From positions 407,631 through 471,630 of the forward strand of contig MNCI01005415.1 of assembly GCA_015680685.1 (NCBI GenBank): 64,000 nt of DNA, in the 5' to 3' direction. This DNA comes from Gnetum montanum (Eukaryota; Streptophyta; Gnetopsida; Gnetales; Gnetaceae). Below the pieces are notes generated by a model that saw nothing but the letters and a program-made list of their open reading frames with translations, had not been told where the DNA came from and ran no database searches. Numbering within the stretch: position 1 is the first letter of the stretch; every line of letters begins with the position of its first letter. Position numbers and translations under genes: made by a program. Shown here piece after piece: positions 11,560 to 24,441 of this stretch.

Positions 11560-12490
11560 AACAAGGATATAACAAAATGATTCAGGTTTCTCGAAAGCAC
11601 CGGTTATGGAAGAATCGGCAAACAAATCAAATCACAGAAATAATATATGTTCTCTTATTCACGATATCAAGGATATAACAAAACTGTTTCTTCAAGTTAC
11701 TTGAAAGTGCAGCTTATACAACAGTAAAGGACGTATCGCGAATCTAAATGAAATTAAGCTATCAAACCCTTTAGAAACGGATAACAAGGAGGACTGGAAG
11801 AATCAGCAAACAAAACAGAGAAATAGGATGATGAACACACCTCCGTTAATCGGTTTATCTTGTATAATATTCTTTTGACAATGGATTTATGGAAGACAAA
11901 AATAACCTAAAGAAATGATTTGAAGTAGAAAGAAGGGTTTATTTATGAAATTAAAACAAATATTCTGCCTAGAAAATGAAATCAAATGAAGGAAACCAGA
12001 AAATGAACGTTAAGGTTATGGTGATTGATGACTATTTTGAAGATAATATATAATTTCTCTCAAATGAAAGGGAGGATTACAGAAGAGTAAAGCACGTATT
12101 TTTGCAGAAACAAAATAACATACGCCAAATGTTCGGAAAGCCAAGATAAATGAAATTAAGCTATCGAAGATTATAGAAAAGTAAAGCACGTATTTCTACA
12201 GAAACAAAATAACATACGCTAAATTCTCGGAAAGCCAAGATTAATGAAATTACACTATCATGAATTTCATACGCTAATGGAAGACAATGCTTAATGAAAT
12301 TTACCTATCACGACTTACAGAAACGGATGAGTAATGGAAGAAAGAGCAAACAAATACGCTCAATTGTCGGAAGGCGAAGCTTAATGAAATTAAGCTATCA
12401 ACGCTTTCAGAATCGGTTAACCAGAATCAGTGGAAGAATGAGCAAACAAATCAAAGAAACAAGATTATTGGACACACCTCCGGTATCTTC
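11560..12490. repeat. Diverged tandem array, ~90-110-bp units
   Basis: Units share AAATGAAATTAAGCTATC, CGGAAAG/GGCGAAGC and AAAGCACGTATTT...CAGAAACAAAATAACATACGC-type words. Two adjacent units at ~12075-12260 are highly alike, and weaker copies extend to ~11580 and to ~12490, with the GGACACACCTCCGGT / GAACACACCTCCGTT word near 11840 and 12470. No element containing it is recognised, and it has no second locus in this window. Confidence 0.6.
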
Positions 12491-13789
12491 AAGAATCTTC
12501 CTTTTCACAATAAGTAAATGAGTTACCGAGCTTAGCTGCAGGTTGAGCAGGCACCGCTTGCATCATGAGCAGTAGACGTGCCGTTTTTACTTTTGGGGAG
12601 CACGTGTAATTATAAGCGTTTGAACTTACTCTATTTTTGTGCTTGTTGTTTAAAAAGGAAAAGAAAAAAGAAAATTCACCAGCAGCAGGGCACTTTTCAA
12701 CTCAGTCTGCCTATAAATAAAATCGAATTTGCATGGTTTATAGCTTATATTAATAGGATACCTGAGAAAATTAAATGCATTGATTGGTATGGAAAGGCAA
12801 GTATAGTAGGTTTCCCGGCCAAATCCCGGCCATAAGTATACATTTGTCTTTGAAAATGAAAAGAGCCCTATCGTATCAATAGATACGGGCAAGAAAAAGC
12901 TTGGTAAGAAGCCGTGTTAATGGGCAGGTATTGCCTAAAAACATTGAGAACTTGTTAAAAATTTTAAGCTCGGAAGATGATTAGTGTTGCTAAGGAAAAG
13001 CATTTTCAAACTTCAAGGAGAAAGAAAAATTTAGTATTTCGATGACCCATGAAAATAAGGATGATAAATAATTGAAAGTGGAGATAATATAAATTGTAAA
13101 AAAATTTATCTCCAAGTAAAAGTTTCAACCTAATATTGAGGAATATCATGTAGTAATTTCATATAGAAGTATTATCAGAGACAAACCGTTTAGTTTCACA
13201 TTTTATAAAGCAGAAATTCTCGAATGATTAAGTAATTTGATGCAGGACCTTTATCAATTTTCTTCATCATTTGCGTAATTTTATTAAAGTGAGCAATCTC
13301 CCTGGATCGGTATATTATTTGACAATGGTTGTTTTTTAGTTGGCGAAGAGCACTTCAAATGGTAACTGAAGTTGTTAATGGTATTGTTTCTGAATCTATA
13401 ACTCTCAAATTTAAAAATGGTAACGAAAGTTGTTAATAGTATTGTTTATAAATCTATAACTTTCAAATTTAAAATTTGACTCGAGTCACGCGATCTCTTT
13501 TGAATTTTGTTCAAAATATATCAAATGTAAACCAAATCTAAAAACTTAATTAAAAAAACTTGATTCATTGATCATTGATCTACATACAAAATGCTTATGT
13601 TTGTCACTAATAATGAGTAGAATTATATGTAATATTGTAGATAAAAATATGTTCTAAAGTTAAAATAAAATTATGTTACAAAGATACATAAATTACTAAT
13701 TATCATAGTAATATTCCATAAATTGTAAACAACTATTCTTTAGATTTATTAAAATCTCCAAAGACACAATGTAATTAGTATATATTGTT
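12491..13789. other. No gene seen
   Basis: The stretch is AT-rich and without supported coding sequence. Around 13360-13460 the phrase GGTAACTGAAGTTGTTAATGGTATTGTTT...AATCTATAACT is repeated with changes after ~65 bases, a short local duplication. A CACGTG word at 12600-12605 is probably chance. Confidence 0.5.
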
Positions 13790-14194
13790 ATAAATAGTGT
13801 AAATGTGTTATCTTCTTACTCTTCCATGATCATTTTTTTTCATGCTTAGTATAGGAGTGGTTGGTACTAGTCTTTATTTTATGTTTAAAGCCTTTTTTCT
13901 TCTTAAAGTTTAGGGCATAAAAGTATTGTTTTGTTTTGAGGAAAAGCCAAAGAGAAGGTTAGGATAAGAAAAAATGTTTTAAAATGACAAAAAAGGACCC
14001 ATGTTCTTTCATGTTTAGGCTCATGCCAAATGAGGCAAGTTGCTCAAGAAAAATTATAAATATGGATGTACCCCTTCATTGTAAACTTGCTAAGCTTTGT
14101 TGAGCATTGAATAAAAGAAGTTCTCCTTTTCTCAATTTTGTACATGAGTATGCTTAGTGTTTGGTTTAAAGCTCTATTAGCTTCAATCTTCTAA
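13790..14194 (+). mobile_element. Possible Ty1/copia LTR, 3' part
   Basis: ATTATAAATATGGATGTACCCCTTCATTG at ~14055-14090, then TTGTTGAGCATTGAATAAAAGAAG and TTTCTCAATTTTGTAC, then CTTCTAACA at 14186-14194, is the usual TATA, R and U5 layout of plant copia LTRs. The start is uncertain (TGTTATAAATAG near 13787). No primer site or pol is recognised next to it. Confidence 0.35.
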
Positions 14195-17099
14195 CACTCA
14201 ACTAATATAGGCTTAGGTTAGAAAGGAATTAATTGAAAAATAAAGTACAACTTAATAAAAACTGAAGGATACTAAGAAAATTTATAGTCAAAGCAGTGGA
14301 CATCCATAAGCAAGAAGTGGAGAGGTATAAAAATTGCAAATTAAATTTAAACATAAAATACAAAGCAAATAACCCCTTGTGTATAAAACCTAAGCTAAGT
14401 AAGATCGTGTGTAGCCTTATTGCTCAAGTAGAAAAAATGCACAATAATTATATAATAGCTAAAAGAATGATATAATATACCCAAACAAAATTGAACCATT
14501 GGGTCACTAAGATTTTGAAAACAACATAAAATATCTAAATCTACATTAATATCAAAGTTACCAAACTTAAATAATAGAAAGTAAAGTTAGTCCTACACTA
14601 AAGATAAGCAAATACAAAATTCACACAACCAACTAGTGGCATTAAAAAGTATAAAATACTAGCTAAACATTATAGCTTAGAAAAAATGCATCAAACTTGC
14701 TAACTTAAATGCATATTAAACAACATCTAAAATTCTAATTAAACATTATCTTCTCCATCTATATCAACATCACAATTACTTGTTTTACTTGAGATGCACA
14801 AACAAACTAAAAAGTTAATACATAAGCTAAGTAGAAAAAATAACTTATAAGTACTCCCTTGTGGATTTTCAAACCATGCATTAAGTAGCTTGATAGCCAT
14901 GCACAAGGGTTGTTGCACCCAAAGAGTTAGTTCTAAATAGTCAAACAAACAATAAAGTATCAAATAAAGAATAATATAAGCCAAATATAACAAAAGTGAA
15001 TTCTACCACTAGCCAACCCATATTTGTAAAAGCATAGTACCAAACTATCAGTGTCCAAATGTGATAATTGACTTGTATATTTTTAGTGTACTAAAATATT
15101 TATCCAAAGCTAAAAGTAAACAAATTATGCCTATAGGACTTATGTAATGTTTCTTAAATTTGGTACTAAGGCCAACCAAGCCACCTTAGTTTTTGTTGTC
15201 ATTCAAGATTGAGAAGCCCAAAATATCCAAACTGGACCTCTTTATGTGGTATTTTTTAAAGCCCAACAAGACATGTACTTCATTACTATAGATAGAAAAG
15301 GGTTCACTAACTTCTCAAGGTTTCTTTAAAACCAATCAACCATTGCTTTTGTGCTAGCTCCATTGAATCAAAAAACTAAAGTTGAGACATAACTAAATTG
15401 TCAATGTGATCAAATCAAATAGAAAATAATAGAGAATAACAAACACATAAATCCCAAACCTAGAGTGGTGGGGAAACATACCAATCACATATCAAATTAT
15501 CCCAGCATTGAGAAGCCTTAAGTCTTCTATGTTGCCAAACTTAATAAGCCTAAAATCTCATATAATGTTAAATAGTTAATGAACCCTAAGTGTCATTTAA
15601 TGTGAGATAGTTGATTGTTAAACCCTAATGGCTTATATTTTTACTTTGTAAATCCTTCTTCCTTTAACAACAAAGTTAAAAATATGTTTTGAGCATTCAA
15701 ACTTCATGAGGAGAATCATAATGGTTGAAATAATTCTTTTCTTCATCATTCCATAGTTTGATCTTTCCATAGGCTACATATAGAGCGTTGTAACACCTAA
15801 CAGAAGTCACGATGAAAGTTGCAATGATCATATGTCTTCTGGTGATAAATCATGATTTATGAAACAATTATGACATCATATCTCTATTTATGATGTTGTA
15901 GATATGATGTAATGGATTCCAATCATGCTTGTAAATATGAGTCCACTACTATATCAAAGTTAAATTTTAGCCAAACCATTAGCTAAACTCTTATAGTGTT
16001 ATTGCTTGAAATTAGAGTTAGTTGTGAGTTCCCACAATGTGGTTTGAAGTGATTGTATGACTTCTTTATTTGAGTGAAATATACCTAGATATATTTCATG
16101 ATCGATAATAAAGATTAAGATCATTTCTAATCATTATAGAAACTAATCAAGATTTGATTTACTTTTAATGAAATTTGCTTTTACAATGCCATTTACATTT
16201 TCACCATTAGTTAGTTAGTTAGTAGAATAAGTATGACTAATTTCAAGTGCAACATATAATCATCTAGTAATTGAGTAGTATCTTTCCTTGGTTCATCTAG
16301 TAGCAAGTTCTTGGTATCCTCAGTGGCAATTATATAAGCCTAAGCCCTGTATAGAAAGGTAAGACTGGATACTTATCATCATAGGCTAATTTAGCATTCT
16401 ATTTTAATCACTCTTTAGTTAATAGACTTTACATTCATTGCATTATGTTTTAATTTAATACTTTAATATCTAACCAACATCAATTGATAATATATCCTAC
16501 CAAGAGTTAAACTATACATCCTATTCTTGACTAACTCTAGTAGGAAGATAATGGTCATGAACTTACTATCAACAGACTAGTGTGCATATTGTCCCATCTA
16601 CATATTATGATTTGGTTATGTGCATACACTTGTCACTTATATGATTAGTTGTTGGGAGTTCATACTACTCATCATTTACATTGTTATTAGGGATGGTATC
16701 AAAATGTACTAGATAGTTAATCTTATTTGAGTTCATTATATTATGTTCATGATCTATCTTTCAAGACATAATAATTCATAAACACTCACTAAAGTAGTAA
16801 TTGATTAAACATGGAATTAACACATAAAATAAACTACTCATTTATACATGATATTAATGAAAGAAATGATAAAAATTATACTAAAGAAAACTGAAATGGA
16901 CTTATGCAAACAAACATTTCCTATGCTTACATAAATTTATATTATCTTGACCTCACTTTTATCTTTCATCAAGATGAATAATTTAGATAGAGGGACTTGT
17001 AAGATAGAATTATACTAACACTAGAATATTTATCTTTATTTTTGCTTCAATAACCTCTACTTAGATTTGGTCTTGGCCATGTACATGGGGATTATCAAG
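14195..17099. other. AT-rich, no gene recognised; possible 5' part of element E
   Basis: I see no supported protein. Because E's gag starts to be readable at ~17.1 kb on the plus strand, E's leader and 5' LTR may lie here, but I could not find an LTR end or a primer site. An imperfect repeat involving AAACCCTAAGTG / AAACCCTAATGG sits near 15580-15640. Confidence 0.35.
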
Positions 17100-17788
17100 T
17101 TACTAAGAAAATGAGTCTACCTTATTAGTCAATTGAAGCCCAAGCTAGAAGGGATGTCATTGTGGAAGTAAGATATGAAAAAGAGAAAGATAAATGTGCA
17201 TCTCAAAGAATATTATCCTAAGAGAAGAAAGCTATGGAATATTGAGTTGAAAGATCTCACCATCACCAATCAAATTCTTACCCACATATTATATTCATTG
17301 ATGAATTTGTAAATAAAAAAAGATGCATTCCACCTTAATAAAGACAACTAGAATACATAGGATAAACCCTAGAACTAGGAGGGACTTAAGGCCTAGGATC
17401 TCCAATATATCTAAAAGAAAAGAATCCATGGATCATATAAGGAGAGCAAGCTAGCATCAATCTCTAATTTCTCCATCCTCTTCACCACCGTCATTAACAA
17501 ATTCTAACATGAATGAACATGCATGGTGATAGGGTTTCATCAAGGGAGCAAGATTGAATACTTAATAGGAAGAGAAAATACATCATAATAGATAGCTAGA
17601 AATAGAAAGACATCATGATGAAGATGAAGATGAAGTGGAAGAAAGGCAAAAAGAAAGAAGATATATGAGAAGACATGAAGAAGAAGATTGAAGAGGCTAT
17701 CATGACTACAATTAATATGATGAACCAAAATACTATGATAAACCCCTAATAACCATGAGAACCTTGATTAGCATTAGTGAAGTTGTGT
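17100..17788 (+). pseudogene. Element E gag, first part (interrupted by B)
   Basis: On plus, the stretch ending at 17788 reads a charged segment (EDEVEERQKERRYMRRHEEE, then YDEPKYYDKP), comparable in place and composition to the His/Arg/Glu-rich stretch of B's gag. It ends with ISEVVYI at the ATATT duplication. Beyond B, at 33925, the reading resumes as ILIRHQRN...LNMSNIF, which aligns with ILTRHVKDS...LDMNNIP of B's gag. This shows that one gag was split. Stops are frequent. Confidence 0.6.
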
Positions 17789-17793
17789 ATATT
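17789..17793. repeat. Target-site duplication of element B, left (ATATT)
   Basis: ATATT directly precedes TGATGAG at 17794 and is repeated directly after TTCATCA at 33925-33929. This fits the 5-bp duplication typical of Ty3/gypsy integration. Confidence 0.85.
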
Positions 17794-18524
17794 TGATGAG
17801 CGATGAGGTACCCCTACACCCAACCATAAGAATCACAAGTGTTCACGTGCGATCTGGTCAAATTCCACAGAATTTAATTACCAAGTACACTAGAGCCAAA
17901 TGGTGAGTTTGTGTTGTCCATTCGTTGTCCTCCCAGTCTCACTTGTGAAATGCAAGTGTATGATTAAGTGTAACTAAGGCATAAGATTTTTATCATTTTA
18001 TGTTTTATCAATTTGATTGCCTAAAACAATAATGAAAGTGAGAGTAATTAAATGCTAAGTTAACTATTATCTAATTTAGCCTAACACAAGTAACCATCCC
18101 CACTTCCCGAACACATCTTGAACTTCATGTAAACACTATTGGATTGTCAAATGTTAACCATTTCTAAGCTACCAAGTGTCACACGTATGTTCAAAGGGGT
18201 GGTTTTTGTGTATTTTAATTAATTTCTTAATTAATCAAAATTAATTACTGAATGAATAACGTTAAATGTGAACTACATGAAATCACAATGTATAAATTCA
18301 TAAAGAAAGAAAGTCTCAAGTGTTGCAAGGATGAATCAAAGAGCTCATCTTTATTGCCAACAAAATGGTGTGTTTAGGGATATCAATTCTTGAATAAAGA
18401 TCCAATTACACTTAGACCTCCTACTGCAAGTGCTTGAAAAATATTCTAACTCTCAAATGAACAAACTACAATAAATTTGCTACTTGACTAAAAGAATTCC
18501 CCCTGAATTGTGTACCCAAGGGTT

Positions 18525-18533
18525 GTATTTATA
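18525..18533 (-). promoter_or_regulatory. TATA box of element B 3' LTR
   Basis: The minus strand reads CCTATAAATACAACCC. The same place in the 5' LTR has CCTATAAATACAGCCC (around 33812-33824), and in G's LTR a TATTTATAGACCC string lies near 47680. Confidence 0.7.
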
Positions 18534-18543
18534 GGCCTAGGAA

Positions 18544-18643
18544 TACCTCGCGATATTGCATACTTGATATCACATCTTGGGCCATGATATTATGTACCTG
18601 ATATCATGGCCACCCCAATATCGGATACCCGATATCGAGGCTC
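18544..18643 (-). repeat. U3 minisatellite with GATATC cores
   Basis: GATATTGCATAC, TTGATATCAC, TGATATTATGTAC, CTGATATCATGG, AATATCGGATAC and CGATATCGAGG follow each other at about 15-25-base steps just upstream (minus strand) of the TATA box. The 5' LTR of B (33826-33895) and the LTR of G (47700-47800) carry the same series. Confidence 0.75.
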
Positions 18644-18663
18644 ATGTAAAACACGATTCATCA

Positions 18664-19907
18664 TACCCTCACAACTAAATGAAAACTCATCCTCAAGTAT
18701 AAAAGAAGAGGAACAAGTCCCTTACAAAATATATTAGGAGGTATGAATTGTTTGACTGACATGCAGAGTGACACAGAGGAAATAGAAAAATATAGAAGTG
18801 CTTAAGCATACATCATTACAATTGTGTACAAAATTGGGTCTTCATGACAATAGAAAAGAACACCCTTAGATCCAATGGACATCCAACCCCTTTTGGCAAT
18901 AGAAGAATGAGGAAGAGGTAGAAGAGATCTAGCCATCATGAACAATCTCCCACGAGTGATATTGCTACATCATCCTTGGTGAAAATAGTCTTGTTTCCAG
19001 TCCATGCTTCCCACTATAATCATAAAAAAATCAAGGATTAGTATATAAAGTGTAACACATAGTACTTGAATACCTTGTCTTGTCAGTGGTTATACCTAGC
19101 TAAGTTGTTATTGTGGTAAATTGGTTGCTTGATAATGTTAGTGGTAAGACTGACAAATAGGTTACGTAAGAGAAGTAGTACATAAAATTTAGAAAAAGAT
19201 TAACAAAAGGAATATTGAAAAGAGGTTTAGAAATTCACAACAATAAAAAGAAAGAATTCACTAAAAATAGTTGTGAAGATGCACACAATTGGATGGCATT
19301 GATGGGGTAAATAAAAAGAATTCTATTGTACAAATGTCTAAGGTTAAAGAACTTAACTTAATCAAACTAAAAGATATGCAAGTGGGTCCTCCCCAAAGTA
19401 GGCACAGGACTTTTATGCCCTTGCATAACTTCAAACCAAGGAGTCTATGATCTCTGTGGATGATTAATGGTTCCTAAAGGTTAAGTACAAAAACCTAGAA
19501 GTAACTGACTAAGAATCCTAAAACATCAAACTAGAACATTAAATCAAAACATGAAACCAACAATGAGGTGAGACATGAAAATCATAGAAGGATGACAGAG
19601 AGAGAGAATGGAATGGGGTTCCTAATTATGGTCACATAAAGTTCCTTATGGAGTTTGTGATTAAATGACTTGATAGGATTCATCCTTAGTCTAGACCAAA
19701 ACCAACTACTTTCAATGACTTCACATAGATATTCTAAGACTAGTCCATCCCTTAAGACACAAGAATGCTCTTAGAAAATAACCACTCTTCCAAATTGGAG
19801 AAGAAGTAGGAAGTGAGAAAGGGCCTTATTTAGATGAGACAAGACATGTCCCATAACTAGTGCTTGTAGCCCTTTTATTTGGTCTAAGGGGTGTGCTTTC
19901 AATTCCC

Positions 19908-19956
<49 letters not shown>

Positions 19957-20699
19957 TGTATGTATGTATGTATGTATGTATGGTAACCACACCATTCAAA
20001 GACCCATGCATTTTCACATTTATTTTGTCCATGGGGTGTGCTTTGAATCCTCATCTCCTTTTTTTTTTCTTTCTATTTTTTATTGGATGAGGACCACACC
20101 ATGCAAGGACTTATTTGACTTCCTATTGTGGATTGACACGGAATGGTGAGAAGCTCACAAGAACACCCCTGCAGATAGGAAAATAAAAAAGCACAAAGAA
20201 TACCACATCACTTTGAAGCCACACGATATCCAAACCTTTGAATCCTTTCCAATTCTAGAAACTACATAGGTTACAAATTTATTAAAGTTGTATTAATGAA
20301 AAGAGGACTGCATGTTTCCAAAACAAGGAAAATCATAGAGCATGTGGATTGGTGGATGATGTGGACTCATTTCCGATTACATGAAAATAAACCATGTCCT
20401 AGTTATCAATAACAACATTCAAAGTTAGAAACCAAACATCAACAATCAAATCACAAATGATACATACCACCATTGAGTAGCACATTACCATTGTACCTAG
20501 CACCTTATTAGCAAAAAGAGTAGAAAATTATACCAAACATGAGAAAATATAAAATAAAGTAAAATATATTCAAGAAATATTTAATATACTAATGATGGTG
20601 TAAAACAAAAACTTCGAAAAAATCACCTGAAAAATAAAAAAATGTAAAACAAAGAATATGAAAAACAAAAAGTTATAAAACCAACAAAATGTGTAAAAA
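18664..20699 (-). other. Element B 3' untranslated tail
   Basis: No protein is encoded. The stretch aligns with the tails of A and G. A direct duplication of GGGGTGTGCTTT(C/G)AAT (19888 and 20034) encloses a microsatellite that A lacks. The C-terminal end of the integrase frame runs into it near 20700. Confidence 0.7.
19908..19982. repeat. Compound microsatellite (TA)n(TATG)n
   Basis: About 22 bases of TA are followed by about 13 TATG units. It lies inside the 3' tail of element B and produces long but meaningless open frames of YIHT or MYVC repeats. Confidence 0.98.
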
Positions 20700-22000
20700 A
20701 AAGGTTGAAAGACTAAGGAGCCACTTAAAGTGTCAGTATGGATGGCCATCTCCCCCATGACTAAGTTGGAAGGAGGAGATCTAAAAGGTTGAGTGTGGCT
20801 ATCCATCTTCCAAGGTGTTATTAAGTTGATTAGCTTGGTCTCATGGAAAGGTTTTAGTTGTTGGATGTTGACTAATTTCTTCTTGTCTAGGCTATTAGAT
20901 TTATATATGATCATGGCCCTAGATGGAAAAGTCTCTTCAACAATGTAAGGTCCTTCCCACAATGTTTGAAACTTGGTTCGTTGAGGTACATGTGTGGGAT
21001 TCTAGTAGAGAACCTTATGTCCTAGTTGAAACTTGACTTTTCTTATTTTGAGGTCATGACATTTCTTGTTGAATGTCTTATGTACTTCATTGGATTATAG
21101 GGCCATTAATCAATTTTCATCTAGCAAGTTGAGGTTTATTAATCTTTCCTTTTGTGCTAGACTTAGATCCATGTTAAGGTCACAAGCTATAGAGAGTGTA
21201 CAGAGCTTGGATTGAATGGGCAGTGTTGGTAGTTTTCTGTAGATGATCTCATAGGGTGAATAACCTATGGAAAGCTTCCATGTGGAGCAATAGGCTCAAA
21301 GGGAATTCTTTAGTTTGGTTCTCTAGTCCCTTCGATACTTTCTAATAGTGCATGTTAGAATTTTCGTAATCTCCTAATTAGTGACTTTAGCTTGACCATT
21401 GGCTTAAGGATGAGAAGATGTTGTGAGTTTGTGCTCAACCCCCAAGCATTGCATAATTTTTTGGAAAGTAACACCTATGAAATGAGTTCCATTGTTAGAA
21501 ATTAATGCATGAGGCATACCAAACCTATTTATGATGTTCTTTTGGACAAACTGAGTAACAGTAGTGGATGTATAGTTGGTGATGGCTACTACTTCTGCCC
21601 ACTTAGTGCAATAGTCAATCACGACTATTATATATGCCTTTCCATTTGACATAGGCATAATGGGACCCATAAAATCAATGCCCTAAATATGAAATGTCTT
21701 AAGAGGTTGAATCCATTACTGTAGCCCCTCCATTCAAGCTATCATTCCACCATCTCTTTGAAAATGATCACAAGCATGCATGAATTGATATGCTGCTTTG
21801 AAGATTGTTGGCCAGTAATATCCTACCATGAGGGTTTTTATGGTTGTGCATCTCCTAGCGTAATGGCCCTCACAAAGGCCATCATGAGCACCCTGGAAAA
21901 CATGTAGTTAATCCATGTCAAGGACACACCAATGTACCAGGCCATTAGGACATACTTTGTAAAGGTTCCTATTGATTTCCATGAAATGCTTATCTTGGTG
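20700..22000 (-). pseudogene. Element B integrase, decayed
   Basis: The core (21670-21404) reads GPIMPMSNGKAYIIVVIDYC, TKWAEVVAI, NRFGMPHALISNNGTHF and LGVEHKLT. The first Asp (VIDY) remains, while the second site is NNG where DNG is usual. The zinc-binding part lies at ~22000-21690 and the C-terminal part at 20962-20750 (MWEGPYIVEETFPSRAM, then QQLKPFHE). No chromodomain is visible. Internal stops break it. Among A, B, E and G this is the best preserved Athila-like core. Confidence 0.85.
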
Positions 22001-22099
22001 AAGAAACTATTATTTTTTTCAGGTGTCTAGCCCTTGAGACAGTTCTTTCTTGAGCAGATAAGTAAGAATGACATCATAACATCTTGGTTGATTGGGAAT

Positions 22100-23560
22100 T
22101 TATGCATTAATAGCCTCTACAAAGAGATATTCATCAAGAAATTGATCAGATAAGGGGCTCTCTTTCTACTTGTCATCCCATCTTAGCTATGATAAGTGGT
22201 TAGCAACCACATTTTTCACATCCTTTCTATCTACCATTGTGAGATCAAACTCTTCCAAAATCATGAGTCACCATATGACATGGGGGCTCACCATTGGTTT
22301 ATTCATTAGGAACCAGATGGTGCTATGATGTATGTACACGAACAATTTATAACCAAGCACATAGTACCTAAACTTTTATAAGGTAAACACTGCTTCCATC
22401 AACTCTTTTTTTGTAGTGATGTAGTTTAGCTATGCACCCACAATACTTTGGCTTGTGTAGTGAATGTAATATGGATGTCTTTGATCATCCATCTATGTAA
22501 GCACTAACCCCAAAGAATAATTTGATACATCAGTCATCACATGAAATGACCTAGACCAATTAGGTGCTTGTAGAATTAGGGTCTCAACAAGCTTCTACTT
22601 TAGTTGTTGAAATGTTATTTCACATCTAGGGGTTTAGACAAATGGTGGATCTTTATTTGTTAATTCAACCAATGGCTTGGAAATTTTGGAAAAGTTCTCA
22701 ATGAAGTGTTGATAGTAGCTAGTATGACCAAGAAATGATCATACTTCTTTGACTATTTATGATTGATGGGTTATTCCTTGGATGACCCTTATCATTTCAG
22801 GGTTCACCTCAATTCCTACTTTTGAGATATGGTGCCCTAAGACTATGCCTTCCTAAACCATAAGATGGCTCTTTTGCCAATTGAGCTGGAGGCTCGTTTC
22901 AACACATCTCCTCATTATCTACTCAATAAGGTCTAGGGCTTGCTCGAATGTAGCTTCATAGGTAGAAAAGTCATCCATGAGAACTTCTACCCCACTACCA
23001 ATTTGTTGTTGGGAAATGCTATGGACTAATCGTTAAAATGTAGCTAGGGCATTACATAGACTGAACGACATCTAATGGTAAGTGAAAGTCCCCCAAGGAT
23101 TTGTGAAAGTCATCTTCACTTGGTCCTCTAGTATGACTTGGATTTGGTTATAGCCACTATAACCATCCAGAAATCTGTAGTAGCTATGCCCAAAAATGGT
23201 GTCCAACACTTGGTCAACAAAGGGCAATGAGAAATGATCTTTGAAAGTTGCCATATTGAGCAGCCAAAAGTTGATGCACATCCATCATTTTCCTTCTTTC
23301 ATGGGCATGATCATGAGTGGGCTAACCCACTCACTATCTACAATAGTATAGATGAATCCCACCTTGAGGAGTTGCTTAATCTTCTCTTTGACAATCTACT
23401 TTAATTTGAGATTCAATAACCATTGTGACTATCATTTTAGCTTAATGGTAGGGTTAGTGTATATCTAGTGCTGGAATATTCTTGGATCTATTCTTGTGAG
23501 CTCAAAATATGACTAGGAGAAGGCTACTGACCATTTTTTCCCAACATTCATCAACATCTT
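22100..23560 (-). pseudogene. Element B reverse transcriptase and RNase H, decayed
   Basis: The RT segment at 23281-23072 reads FWLLNMATFKDHFSLPFVDQ, HSYYRFLDGYSGYNQIQV and NPWGTFTYH, the finger/palm region with the first catalytic Asp (FLDGYSGYNQI). The rest of RT and RNase H follow toward lower coordinates to about 22100, with multiple stops. The FKDHFxLPFxDQ phrasing is typical of the Athila group. A single RNase H precedes integrase. Confidence 0.85.
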
Positions 23561-23943
23561 CTTTTGTCCTACAACAAGTTTGGCATTAATAATAACCAAC
23601 TTTCCATTTTTTAAGAACACATACTTCAAGTTAGTAGTGTCTTTAATTCAAGGGGTTCTTGTTTAAAATTGTTAGAAATCACCAACTCTCCCTAATTGAT
23701 ATCATCATTTACTCCCTCGGAGAGCTAGTGATGAACTTGCTCAAGTTTATCCATACTTACAACATAATCACACATTATGTCCTCAGTAGGTTCCATGCAC
23801 AATGTACTACTGCTAGAATTAGCTATCAACCAATGGATGCCTTCTTGTGTTGTGGTTGCCATGTATAGACATCTTTCAGTTTCATCTTTTGGTGCACACT
23901 ACTTGCATGCAGAGATAGATGTTTACTTCACTAATCATAGCTT

Positions 23944-24441
23944 CTACATACAATGGCACCTTGAATCACTATACACAATACATGGAACCCTCTTCTTCTT
24001 GATCTTCCCAAATTCATTTTCTTTAGATATCTCTAAGAAAATATCTATAATGTCCATTTTGGCATCAACAGTGCTTAACCATGTCATTTCCATAATAATT
24101 GGGAATTCCTCCTTGTAATTCTCCACCTTGATTACTACGAAGTTAGCAGGATATGACCATCCAAAAATGGTGGTCATGATGTCTTCTACTAGTCCTAATG
24201 GAATAGTAATGGACTGTTTTTCCAACTCTAGCCTAATGTTGCTCCTCTTCAAAGGAGAAAGGTTCCACATAGTGTACATCTCATGCAAGATAATATTAAC
24301 ATTAGAACCAAAGTGAAGAAGAGCTTTACAAGGCTTATTCCCAACAATTTGTAAATATACTAAAGGACTCTCTTGATCGGCTAACTTCTTGGGTAGGTTG
24401 CTAGCTCGAATCCAATCAGATACAACATGGGTCAACACCAC
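23944..24441 (-). pseudogene. Element B protease (retropepsin-like) region
   Basis: A 165-codon open stretch reads ESPLVYLQIVGNKPCKALLH, then FGSNVNIILHEMY, then ITIPLGLVEDIMTT and AKMDIIDI. In Athila-type proteases the catalytic motif is D-(L/S/T)-G; here the site reads HFGSN, so the catalytic Asp is replaced by His and the enzyme would be inactive. It is the longest open Athila-like frame in the window. It lies between gag and RT, as expected. Confidence 0.8.

Larger units (their letters stand above)
17794..18663 (-). mobile_element. Element B 3' LTR (870 bp)
   Basis: Bounded by TGATGAG at 17794 and TTCATCA at 18663. On the minus strand it reads U3 with a GATATC minisatellite, TATA box, an R/U5 part rich in AATTAATT, then GGTTGGGTGTAGGGGTACC near the end. 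Its inner neighbour TACCC... is shared by the 3' LTRs at 44300 and 46950. Confidence 0.9.

Noticed and set aside
12600-12605. CACGTG (G-box) next to the low-copy tract
   Set aside because: A single six-base word without a nearby supported promoter or transcript.
19771-20149. Several overlapping open frames on both strands rich in HTYI, MYVC or IYIY
   Set aside because: They are translations of the (TA)n(TATG)n microsatellite; the lack of stops follows from the repeat.
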